Below are positions 1 through 7,407 of a stretch of 44,279 bases of DNA, piece by piece (the stretch's first letter is position 1; the number at the start of each line of letters is the position of its first letter). Under the pieces are notes generated by a model. The model saw nothing but the letters and a program-made list of their open reading frames with translations, was not told the DNA's origin and did not search any database. Where the stretch lies: the NCBI RefSeq assembly GCF_015207105.1, contig NZ_JADEXO010000045.1, forward strand, positions 1-44,279, in the 5' to 3' direction. This DNA is from a cf. Phormidesmis sp. LEGE 11477. Lineage in GTDB: Bacteria; Cyanobacteriota; Cyanobacteriia; Phormidesmidales; Phormidesmidaceae. Both the position numbers and the translations under genes were made by a program.

Positions 1-160
1 CAGTACTATTGTATCAAAAGTTGCCATGATTGAGCAACATCATACGCAAGACTGTTCGCAAAGCTCACCCGTTTACACCACCCCCTAAGCTTCGCTATAG
101 ACGGAGTCCTAGCGGAGTCTGGATAGTTCGTGGATAGCCAAACCTAGAGTAGTTCTGAGT
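1..160. other. Left edge, no gene recognised
   Basis: No convincing reading frame or RNA gene is visible here. A short direct repeat (GGAGTC around 105-118) lies in a small palindromic patch just beyond the 3' end of the neighbouring minus-strand gene. It could be part of that gene's terminator, but there is no clear T-run. Confidence 0.3.
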
Positions 161-976
161 CTACGGCCAGAAGCTAGGATGGACAAATTGATAGCCTGTG
201 CTTTTGATCTTGGCATTGGAGATGCGGACGTTCTTGCGGGTGCTAGGCTGCGTTTCGTCCCAGGTGACCGGGGCAAGCTGATGGCGATCGCACACCTGAT
301 CAATCAGCTCTTTGACGGTTGGTACCTCGTCTTGCACAAGGTTGTATAGTCCTGATAGCTGCTGCCGCTTTGCCCAGTCAATGCCACCCACAATGTCACT
401 GAGATGAACCCAGTTAGTGCCTTCATTGCCTTTTCCAGGTCTAGTTGTCCCGGCTGCGCGGCTGTATATTTTTTCTAACGTTCTACCAGGGCCATAGATA
501 CCACCTAGCCGCAAGATACAAACCTTTCTTCGAGGCGTGGTGGCAGACAATAGCGTTTGCTCAGTGGCTTCGACAATTTTTCCATTCTCAGTCATCGGCT
601 TGGGCGGCATCATCTCGCTCACCCACGCGCCGTGATGCTCTCCGTAAACAGAGCAAGTACTGGTATAAATCACCTGCTGAATATCGGTATCAGGGAGAAC
701 TGTCGCCAGCGTTTTGGCAGTCCCCAAGTAGGTATCTCTGTAGCTGGCACCCTTTCGCAGCCCTACAGATAGCAGTAGGACTTCTCTACCGGCTAAGGCA
801 TCTTGTAGCTGTGAAGCGTTCGCTCCATTCACGATGCTAACTTGATTGGCGGTCTGAGCAAGCGCTTCGACTCGTGATTGACTAGTCGTTGTCACCAGTA
901 GGTCGAAGCCTTTTTTTTGCCAAAGCCTGGCAACGGCTGTGCCTACATACCCACAGCCGATAATTGCAGCCTTCAT
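161..976 (-). CDS. NAD-dependent epimerase/dehydratase family protein (YeeZ-like atypical SDR)
   Basis: Predicted cytosolic NAD(P)-binding protein of the extended/atypical SDR group. The chosen start gives MKAAIIGCGYVGTAVARLW, a Rossmann GxGxxG loop at the extreme N-terminus. An in-frame ATG 12 bp upstream (988) would add MESS, but the fold should begin at the Lys-Ala strand, and a weak GGA precedes the inner ATG. A second strand with STCSVYGEHHG matches the SDR Ser/Tyr-Gly region, followed by an LRLGGIYGPGR segment typical of sugar-nucleotide epimerase-like proteins. The usual YxxxK pair is not obvious, as in YeeZ-like members. About 271 residues is normal for the family. The substrate cannot be read from sequence. 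The gene is divergent from the peptidase gene at 1116. Confidence 0.8.
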   Translation of the reverse strand: MKAAIIGCGYVGTAVARLWQKKGFDLLVTTTSQSRVEALAQTANQVSIVNGANASQLQDALAGREVLLLSVGLRKGASYRDTYLGTAKTLATVLPDTDIQQVIYTSTCSVYGEHHGAWVSEMMPPKPMTENGKIVEATEQTLLSATTPRRKVCILRLGGIYGPGRTLEKIYSRAAGTTRPGKGNEGTNWVHLSDIVGGIDWAKRQQLSGLYNLVQDEVPTVKELIDQVCDRHQLAPVTWDETQPSTRKNVRISNAKIKSTGYQFVHPSFWP

Positions 977-1115
977 ACTAGATTCCATACGTAACAGCAG
1001 TTCGCAATGCGATTAAGATTTTCTGATATTTTCGAGCTCCCTGCATACAGCAGTCATGATGAACGTAGTTAGCCCTATCCTCTATTGCTACATCTTCTAT
1101 TAATGCAGGATTCCT

Positions 1116-1928
1116 ATGATGAAAGTTATTGTTACAAAAGATACCTTCTTTAAGGCGCTGCCCGTTCAAGCCGCGACACTACATAGTAAGAACTTGCCTG
1201 ATCAGCTCGTTAAAGTATCGGCGGGTACCTCATTAGAAGTTGTCGACTATCTTCCATACGAAGGAAATAAAGAGAGCAGCGCCGACGACCACGTATTCTT
1301 TCAGCTAACCGAGCCGATGAAGGGGCACAAGGCGATTCGCTGGTTTGTGTATGGATTGCATGCACAGATGGAAGGCACTGAACCCGATAACGATCCCAAA
1401 GATGAGCCCGCGCCGCCTTCACCTAACCTGGATGGAGATAAACCCAGTACAAAGCCAATCGACTTTGGGCCAAAAATCTCAATTCCGGGGATCAGTCGAC
1501 CCGTAGGCATCTACGAGCCCGTTTATTTTGAGCCGACAGTTTGCAACTTCACCTGGTCTGAGATGACTAAAGGGGGAACTCGCATCCCGGTCAACGCCAA
1601 CGTCACCGTTCGAATTGTGAAACTGTGCAAATATTTGGACGAGGTTCGCACTTTTTTGGGTAATAAGCCGATGCGGATCACGTCTGGATATCGCGATCCT
1701 GTTAGTAATCGGCGGGTAGGCGGTGCTAGAAGCTCTCGTCATATGGCCGGTGATGCGGTCGACTTCTGGGTGAAAGATATGGACGTGGTGGATGTCTTCC
1801 ACAAGCTCAAGAGTTTTCACCCAAAGGGTGGTTTGGCAGTAGGCAATGGATTTGTTCATTTGGACATGCGGCCAGGCGCGGCGGCTAGATGGACCTATCC
1901 AAGAGGGCCGAGAGTATCACTTTGGTGA
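1116..1928 (+). CDS. Peptidase M15 family protein (D-Ala-D-Ala carboxypeptidase-like)
   Basis: A 270-residue protein with two parts. Residues 1-85 form a small beta-rich N-terminal module, possibly SH3-like, with tryptophan and glycine near its end. An Asp/Pro-rich linker (about 88-112) leads to a C-terminal M15-type domain. The zinc-site pattern is readable: SGYRDP near 190, H209 and D216 in SSRHMAGDAVDF, and H248 in FVHLDMRPG, matching the HxxxxxxD...H ligands of the Peptidase_M15_3/VanY-like fold. The predicted activity is cleavage of peptidoglycan stem peptides or a related amide. No signal peptide is visible, so export or phage/envelope origin is uncertain. Two tandem ATG codons start the frame (1116 and 1119). 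A strong hairpin follows the stop. Confidence 0.82.
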   Translation: MMKVIVTKDTFFKALPVQAATLHSKNLPDQLVKVSAGTSLEVVDYLPYEGNKESSADDHVFFQLTEPMKGHKAIRWFVYGLHAQMEGTEPDNDPKDEPAPPSPNLDGDKPSTKPIDFGPKISIPGISRPVGIYEPVYFEPTVCNFTWSEMTKGGTRIPVNANVTVRIVKLCKYLDEVRTFLGNKPMRITSGYRDPVSNRRVGGARSSRHMAGDAVDFWVKDMDVVDVFHKLKSFHPKGGLAVGNGFVHLDMRPGAAARWTYPRGPRVSLW

Positions 1929-1988
1929 TAGAAATGTTATAAGCATAGTCTTTTTGTTTTACAGCACTAGTACAACCACCGCTCATAA

Positions 1989-2033
1989 AAGAAAGCTCAG
2001 AGACAGTCGATTTTACTCTCTCTGAGCTTTCTT
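1989..2033 (+). terminator. Long-stem hairpin after the M15 peptidase gene
   Basis: AAGAAAGCTCAGAGA (1989-2003) pairs perfectly with TCTCTGAGCTTTCTT (2019-2033), giving a 15-bp stem with a 15-nt loop, followed by ATTTATG. The long stem without a strong T-run resembles cyanobacterial intrinsic terminators or mRNA 3' stabilisers. It lies 60 bp after the peptidase stop. Confidence 0.7.
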
Positions 2034-2234
2034 ATTTATGCCGATAGCTCTTGCAACCAGCTATTTAGGGAACAAAGCGGCGAACGCCGTAGAATCAACA
2101 AAGTTCAGTCAAATGACCGAATAGACCAACAGAATTCAGCCAAATGGCGGAGAACTTTTTATTGTCTAAAAACAGGCGCAAAACTTGCCTCAGATCGGCT
2201 CCCAAACAGGCTGATTAGGAAAACTTTGAGCCCT
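2034..2234. repeat. Intergenic stretch with two imperfect 24-nt direct repeats
   Basis: There is no gene here. Two related 24-mers, at 2096-2119 and 2127-2150, share 19 of 24 positions. Both begin CAACA and contain TTCAG followed by CAAATG. They are 31 bp apart start to start (about three helical turns), so they could be tandem binding sites or the remnant of a small repeat. This is inference only. Confidence 0.35.
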
Positions 2235-2477
2235 TCAGGTTTGGTTGTAGATGAAGGTGTAGCTATGGCGGGTGCCGCCAGGGATACGACGCCCTGGCAG
2301 CCCTTGCTTTGGGGTAGATTTGTCTTGGTCCTTTGAGTGAGCTAGCGTTTGTTGATCGGGGTTGTAAACAGTTGACTGAGTGATTTCTGCTAGGCCAGCA
2401 GGAGAGATCGCAGCGATCCCCAACAAACTACCCAAACTAGCAGACACAGACGCGCGGACGATTCTTCTAGGAGTCAT
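2235..2477 (-). CDS. Small exported hypothetical protein, DUF928-like N-terminal motif
   Basis: From the ATG at 2477 the product is 80 residues: a basic start (MTPRRIVRAS), a hydrophobic stretch ending near ISPAGLAE that looks like a signal peptide, a polar Gln/Asp/Lys linker, then GLPGRRIPGGTR near the C-terminus. The GxPGRRxxGGTR pattern resembles the beginning of cyanobacterial DUF928 proteins, which normally continue for another 150 or more residues. This one stops 10 residues later. It may be a truncated relative or a separate short family. An upstream in-frame start (2528) would add 17 residues before the signal peptide. Function is unknown. Confidence 0.45.
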   Translation of the reverse strand: MTPRRIVRASVSASLGSLLGIAAISPAGLAEITQSTVYNPDQQTLAHSKDQDKSTPKQGLPGRRIPGGTRHSYTFIYNQT

Positions 2478-2847
2478 TTCTATTGATGCAGTAGCAATTA
2501 AGAAAGTGGTATGACAATTTCTGTGCAAAAAACAGACTTCACTATTAGCTGGGGCTGGCTTTGTATAGAAAAAGTAGACTTATCGACTAGATAGCTTCAC
2601 TTCAAACGTTTTCGACTTAGTGAGACCCTTGTTTTTGGCCCTTTTTCAATAGAGCGAAGCGGGTAGTATTGGCATAGCCTTTTTCTGGAAATATGCATCC
2701 AGTGGTAGCTATACAAACTACGCACCGACCAGTCCAGCTAGATAGACCTATTACGTTGCACTGCCCACATACTAATCACGTGAATAAGGTAATACAAACA
2801 GAAAACATACGGACTAAGAAGATTCTTAAAATTTCTCCGGGTCAGTG
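2478..2847. other. Intergenic region, no gene seen
   Basis: About 370 bp separates the small exported protein gene from the 3' end of the GST-like gene. I see no conserved coding frame, RNA gene or strong hairpin. The side next to 2477 presumably carries the promoter of the small minus-strand gene. Confidence 0.3.
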
Positions 2848-4047
2848 TTAAGACGTGGCGAAAGCAATAGGATTTTGGTCATATCGGTTGCGCGTAAGGA
2901 TGGGAGATCCCTGCTGAATGCCGACTAAGCCAGCGGTGCTTTCTAGCGCAGTCCGTAGGTGTTTGGCTGCGTAGATAGACATATCACGGGGAACATTGAT
3001 GCGATCGCGTAAGTATCTCAAAGCCGCATCACTACCAGGCGGCGGCTGACAGACTTCTCCTGTCATCATCTGAGTGAGGGCGCAACGCAGCGCTTTATCA
3101 AACAGCTGATCGTCCGCTGGATTGGCCCGGATAATATTTTTGTGGTGCTTGATTACCCTAGCCAACGCTTCGGCTTTGGCAGTAGAGGGTTCTGGGTAGG
3201 TAGCATCAGGCAGCCCATACCAAGGTCCTTGGTCCACCCGACGCTGATTGAGCTTAGTTTGCGCTTCGCTATTCTCGTAGCAGCCTCCCATCTGGGGCGG
3301 TAAGTCATGCACGTGGGTATGAAAATCACTCTGAGTTCCGCGATAGGTCACTCGGCTTTCCATGGCGTCAAACCAGTCAGACAGTCTTGAATTGTCTTCT
3401 CGCAAAGAGTATCCCTTGTAATAATAGAGACTTGCGTTCATCCGTTCTACGTAAGGGGTAAAGACAATATCCGCCGTACTAAAATCTGATAAAAAGTAAG
3501 GGCCTGGCGTTTGAGCTAATGCTGCTTCTACTTTGTCTACAACATTAACAAACTGCTCTCGGTTGTTCTTTTCTTGCCTAAACCAGCCTGACGGCTGGCA
3601 TAGCCAGCCACACCACGCCCTAAACAACAATCTCTCTAACTGTCGTAAGGGCAGCACTTGAGGATCTTTCATACCAGGCCCCAGCGTGCCAAAAGCGTCT
3701 TCCAAAGCTATTAGAATATCGTCGCTTTCTGTAATAACACTACCGTCAATTGATAGCGCTGGTAGCATCCCAGAAGGCACTATTCGTTTGTACCAAGACT
3801 CCTTCTGTCCGTAGCAGAACATAGTGACTTTTTCGATACGATAGGGAATCCGTTTTTCCTCTAGCCACAGCCAGACTTTTTGACAGTAAGGGCACCAGGC
3901 ATGATTGTCGCGGTAGAGAGTAACATGAACGTCAGCTTCTGATTGACCAAATAGGCGCAGCCGCGACTGGGCATTTGTCGGACCGTTAACCGGATCGAAA
4001 CTAAAGTCAGTCAGGGCGTTGAGTTCAGACCAGGAGAGAGAAGGCAT
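2848..4047 (-). CDS. Glutathione S-transferase-like protein with thioredoxin-fold N-terminus
   Basis: A 399-residue protein. The N-terminal domain (about 35-115) has a glutaredoxin/GST active-site pattern, [15 protein letters not shown], and the cis-proline segment [10 protein letters not shown] followed by an acidic ITESDDI, which in GSTs binds the glutathione gamma-glutamyl group. A helical GST C-terminal domain follows (about 140-245, with [15 protein letters not shown]). The last 140 residues extend beyond a normal GST of about 220 aa and match plant/cyanobacterial GST-like proteins with a C-terminal extension. A thiol-transferase or dehydroascorbate-type role is likely by family, but the substrate is unknown. 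It is probably cytosolic, with no signal peptide. It lies on the same strand as the aldo/keto reductase gene upstream, with an 81-bp gap. Confidence 0.78.
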   Translation of the reverse strand: MPSLSWSELNALTDFSFDPVNGPTNAQSRLRLFGQSEADVHVTLYRDNHAWCPYCQKVWLWLEEKRIPYRIEKVTMFCYGQKESWYKRIVPSGMLPALSIDGSVITESDDILIALEDAFGTLGPGMKDPQVLPLRQLERLLFRAWCGWLCQPSGWFRQEKNNREQFVNVVDKVEAALAQTPGPYFLSDFSTADIVFTPYVERMNASLYYYKGYSLREDNSRLSDWFDAMESRVTYRGTQSDFHTHVHDLPPQMGGCYENSEAQTKLNQRRVDQGPWYGLPDATYPEPSTAKAEALARVIKHHKNIIRANPADDQLFDKALRCALTQMMTGEVCQPPPGSDAALRYLRDRINVPRDMSIYAAKHLRTALESTAGLVGIQQGSPILTRNRYDQNPIAFATS

Positions 4048-4128
4048 GGGCGTAAGAGGGCTGATTGAGTCGTGGAACTCTTTCTGCTTGAAGAGTGATC
4101 CAGCTTATCCATACCTTAGCGACTTTTA

Positions 4129-5100
4129 TCACCGACTTTGAAATATATTTTGTACCATTTCCTTTTTGCAGGCGGCTGAGGCGCTATCGAGCTCGATGAC
4201 CTCTGCGGTAGTCAGGTGCCAGCCGAGCGCGCCTGTGTTTTGCTGAGCCTGCTGTAAATTCTTCGCACCAGGAATGGGGATAGTACCTTTGCAAATACAC
4301 CAGTTGATAGCGGTCTGAGCCATTGTCTTTTCGTTGGCCTCGGCAACGGCCTTTAAACAATCTAATAGAGGCCGAACACCGGGAAGAATTTGTCCTAGAG
4401 CGAATTTTCTTAGACCTTTAGGCAGGTCTGATTTTTTCTGATATTTACCAGTGAGCAGTCCTAGCGCTAACGGGCTATATGCAATTAGTTGAATATCCAG
4501 CTCATCACAGACGGGCTTGAGCTCTAGTTCGGCAAGAGGATAGGTAGAAAGAAGAGAATACTGAACCTGAAGGGTGCGAATTTTGATGCCACTATCGGCC
4601 AGGCGTCGATGTGCCCAGCGCAAGCGCTTAGGACCATAGTTAGAGAGCCCCAGACCTTTGGCTTTGCCCTGTTGACACAGTTCGGCAAGACCGTCTAACA
4701 GTGGGCCTTCTTGAAAAGGCAGATAGTTAGCAGTAGACCAGTGCATCTGTACGAGATCTATCTGACCGAGGCGCTGGGCGGAGGCTTGCCCAGCGGTGAT
4801 CATAGACTGTTTGGTGAGTCGCCAGGGATAGGGGGCTAGTTTGGTCGCCAGACAGATTTTTTCTTTGTTTTGACCATCATAGCTAGCCCGAAACCGACCA
4901 AGGAGCTTTTCGCTTTGGCCGCTGAGTTTGCCTGTACCATAAGAGTCCCCAGTATCGAAGAGGGTGATGCCTTGGCTGACGCAGTGATTGAAGACGGCTT
5001 CAAGCTCTTTATCCATGCTCTCTTGATAGTTCCAGAGCAGGCGATTTCCCCAGGCCCAAGTGCCACAGCCCATTTTGGGAAGAGGGGGTAGAAGAGTCAT
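4129..5100 (-). CDS. Aldo/keto reductase
   Basis: NADPH-dependent oxidoreductase with a TIM-barrel fold, 323 aa, full length for the family. Members of the catalytic tetrad are visible: Asp and Tyr in LFDTGDSYGTG, Lys in LATKLAPYPW, His in DLVQMHWST. The conserved AYSPLALGLLTGKY loop and the C-terminal cofactor segment IPIPGAKNLQQAQQNTGALGW are present. The carbonyl substrate is unknown. A paralog lies in this window at 36456-37424 with the same C-terminal GAKN...QNAGALGW signature, so the two probably arose by duplication within cyanobacteria. Confidence 0.88.
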   Translation of the reverse strand: MTLLPPLPKMGCGTWAWGNRLLWNYQESMDKELEAVFNHCVSQGITLFDTGDSYGTGKLSGQSEKLLGRFRASYDGQNKEKICLATKLAPYPWRLTKQSMITAGQASAQRLGQIDLVQMHWSTANYLPFQEGPLLDGLAELCQQGKAKGLGLSNYGPKRLRWAHRRLADSGIKIRTLQVQYSLLSTYPLAELELKPVCDELDIQLIAYSPLALGLLTGKYQKKSDLPKGLRKFALGQILPGVRPLLDCLKAVAEANEKTMAQTAINWCICKGTIPIPGAKNLQQAQQNTGALGWHLTTAEVIELDSASAACKKEMVQNIFQSR

Positions 5101-5339
5101 GGCAGAAAGCAGTAGGTATGTGAAAGGCTTTTTTATCTTCCCATAGAAAAGAAAGCCATAGAAGAGAAAGCGGCTCTGCCAGAACCTGATTGCCTTCTAT
5201 CACACGACTTATCTGAATCATCTAAAAGAGGACAACAGACTAGCTCTCCAAGACGATCAACTAACGGCTTGTAGAATCTGCCTTTAAAGAGAGAATAGGA
5301 TCGAGGACAAGTCGTTAAGAATCGGTAGGAGAGCGATCA

Positions 5340-6713
5340 ATGGGCTGGCCAGACAGGCTACGACAGGAGGCTATGGAACTGTGGCAGAAGGCGAGCGATC
5401 GCATGGGTCAATGGCTGCCCACAGATGTCACACCGCTACAAAAAGCCTACGCCGACGCTCAAACCCAGGTGACTCAAAGGTTGCTCAAAAACTTTAGCGT
5501 GAGTGACGAGCGGGTGGCTGAAATTTTAGCTAAGGTGCGAGCTGAACTGCCCACGACAGAAGCGCTACTGATGGGTAAACCACAAGCAGGTAAAAGCTCA
5601 ATTGTGCGCGGGCTGACTGGAGTATCGGCAGAGATTGTCGGTCAGGGCTTTAAACCGCATACGCAGAACACAGCGCGCTATGCCTACCCGTCAGAAGAGC
5701 TGCCGCTGCTGATCTTTACAGATACAGTGGGGCTAGGTGATATCGGACAGGAGACGGCTGGCATCGTCGAAGAACTGTCGAATGAGCTAGGACGCTCGAA
5801 TGATCGAAGACAGCAGAGCCGCTGCGCCCAGATACTTATCTTGACCGTGAAGATCAATGACTTTGCTGTGGATCAGCTCAAGCAGATTGCCCAGCAGCTC
5901 AAACGAAACTATCCAACTGTACCCTGCTTGCTGGCCGTGACCTGTCTGCATGAACTCTATCCATCCGAACAAGACGACCATCCGCTCTATCCCCCAGCAA
6001 ACGAAGAGATACAGCGAGCTTTCCTAGAACTACAGTCGTCTTTTTCAGGCTGCTTTGACCAGGCAATTTTACTAGACTTTACGCTAGAAGAGGACGGCTA
6101 TACGCCCGTGTTTTATGGTCAAGAGGCTTTGCGCGATGCGCTAGCGGATCTGCTGCCGGATGCAGAAGCCAGCGCTATCTATCAGCTGATCGATGAGCAA
6201 GATCAGGCCAGTAACCAGCTAGGAAGCCTATATCGGGACGTAGGGCGGCGCTATATTTCAGCGTTTGCAGTGGCAGCAGCGACGCTAGCAGCCGTGCCGT
6301 TACCATTTGCCACAATGCCAGTACTAACGGTATTACAGATTTCGATGGTAGGGCTGTTGGGTCAGCTATATGGCCAAAAGTTGAGCCGGTCGCAAGCAGG
6401 AGGAGTCGCTAGTGCGATCGCAGGTGGTTTCTTTGCTCAGGCCATCGGTCGCGAGCTGGTCAAGTTTATCCCAGGCTTTGGCAGTGTGGTCGCCGCTTCT
6501 TGGGCTGCCGCCTATACCTGGGCGCTAGGTGAAGGTGCCTGCGCCTACTTTGGCGATTTGATGGGCGGCAAAAAGCCAGATCCTGAGCGCATTCAGCAGG
6601 TGATGGCAGAAGCGTTTGAATCAGCAAAGATACGATTTAAACAGAGCGGCAAGCAGGGGAATGTTCAACCAGGTGGCGATACAGAAGAAAGTGAACATCA
6701 GAAAAGGGACTAA
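5340..6713 (+). CDS. GTPase of the Era/dynamin-like class with C-terminal DUF697-type membrane region
   Basis: A 457-residue protein. The P-loop GKPQAGKSS lies around residues 80-88, and the G3-type DTVGLGD around 128-134. The expected NKxD (G4) position reads LLAVTCLHELYP, so the guanine-specificity Asp is not in its usual context; nucleotide preference may differ. The C-terminal half (about 300-410) is Ala/Gly-rich and hydrophobic, with a likely membrane-inserting hairpin including AAATLAAVPLPFATMPVL and a second segment around AIGRELVKFIPGFG, as in DUF697 GTPases. It is predicted to act at a membrane, and the process is unknown. It is divergent from the aldo/keto reductase gene. Two further DUF697-like GTPases lie at 16738-18318 and 18452-19897. 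Confidence 0.75.
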   Translation: MGWPDRLRQEAMELWQKASDRMGQWLPTDVTPLQKAYADAQTQVTQRLLKNFSVSDERVAEILAKVRAELPTTEALLMGKPQAGKSSIVRGLTGVSAEIVGQGFKPHTQNTARYAYPSEELPLLIFTDTVGLGDIGQETAGIVEELSNELGRSNDRRQQSRCAQILILTVKINDFAVDQLKQIAQQLKRNYPTVPCLLAVTCLHELYPSEQDDHPLYPPANEEIQRAFLELQSSFSGCFDQAILLDFTLEEDGYTPVFYGQEALRDALADLLPDAEASAIYQLIDEQDQASNQLGSLYRDVGRRYISAFAVAAATLAAVPLPFATMPVLTVLQISMVGLLGQLYGQKLSRSQAGGVASAIAGGFFAQAIGRELVKFIPGFGSVVAASWAAAYTWALGEGACAYFGDLMGGKKPDPERIQQVMAEAFESAKIRFKQSGKQGNVQPGGDTEESEHQKRD

Positions 6714-6817
6714 ACAGGAACAGTTTTAAGAGAGACTGGTGGTAAAGCGGTGAATACAGGAGCCCTAGAAAAAAGAGAATGTTCTGTGGGTGTAGCTGAA
6801 CGAAATTAGGTTGAAGA

Positions 6818-7321
6818 CTAATCAATGGATTGACAGCCAGGAGCGCGAGTCCCAGTGGTTTCGGGGGGCACATCGCCAAATTCGATGATGTCATCAGCCG
6901 CGTTGTCTAGCGGTGCCGTGCGGCCACAGATATTGACAGATAAGTCAGTCTCTTCGCCGACGGCATAGACCAGATAGCTTTGCCCAACATCGAACGTGTA
7001 GCCGCAGGCTGCACTACTTACCGCTGTTCTTACTCGAACTGTCTCAGCCTCAGTGCCTTTCCAATGTTCAGACACGCTGAAGTCCACAGTATATCCATTT
7101 TCGCTAGGCGTGATACTAACAACTTCACCGGTAAAGACAGCGGTTGAAGCGTCTCGCCCTATCGAAGCAGATTCTGGCAGTACACAACGACAGGCATAGG
7201 CGGGTCCAGGCTTGATCAAGACAGCGCCTGCCACAAGGAATAGTCCTACAGTCGCTAGCTTGGGCAATCCACTTGGTATCGTCAGGGCAAAGTGCGGAAT
7301 CTTCATGTTGAATAGCTGCAT
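6818..7321 (-). CDS. Exported cysteine-containing protein resembling an NTR/TIMP-like domain
   Basis: A 167-residue protein. Residues 1-43 form a signal peptide with a hydrophobic core (LATVGLFLVAGAVLI) and an AYA cleavage site; a second in-frame ATG at 7306 gives a shorter leader. Cleavage after A43 would leave mature Cys-Arg-Cys (C44, C46) at the very N-terminus, as in netrin/TIMP-like domains. A beta-rich body follows (AVFTGEVVSI, YTVDFSVSEHWKG, VRVRTAVSSAACGY, YLVYA) with further cysteines at 106, 132 and 163. The F-x-G-x-V and W-K-G patterns fit bacterial proteins in this fold. It is predicted to be periplasmic or secreted. Family assignment is by pattern, and protease inhibition is not established for bacterial members. 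Confidence 0.6.
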   Translation of the reverse strand: MQLFNMKIPHFALTIPSGLPKLATVGLFLVAGAVLIKPGPAYACRCVLPESASIGRDASTAVFTGEVVSITPSENGYTVDFSVSEHWKGTEAETVRVRTAVSSAACGYTFDVGQSYLVYAVGEETDLSVNICGRTAPLDNAADDIIEFGDVPPETTGTRAPGCQSID

Positions 7322-7407
7322 TTCAATATCTTAGATTGTCAAACTATCAGCCCTAGCGTGATGATGTTTCAGTTTCTGAAACAGTATGACAACAGTATGT
7401 CTAGATA

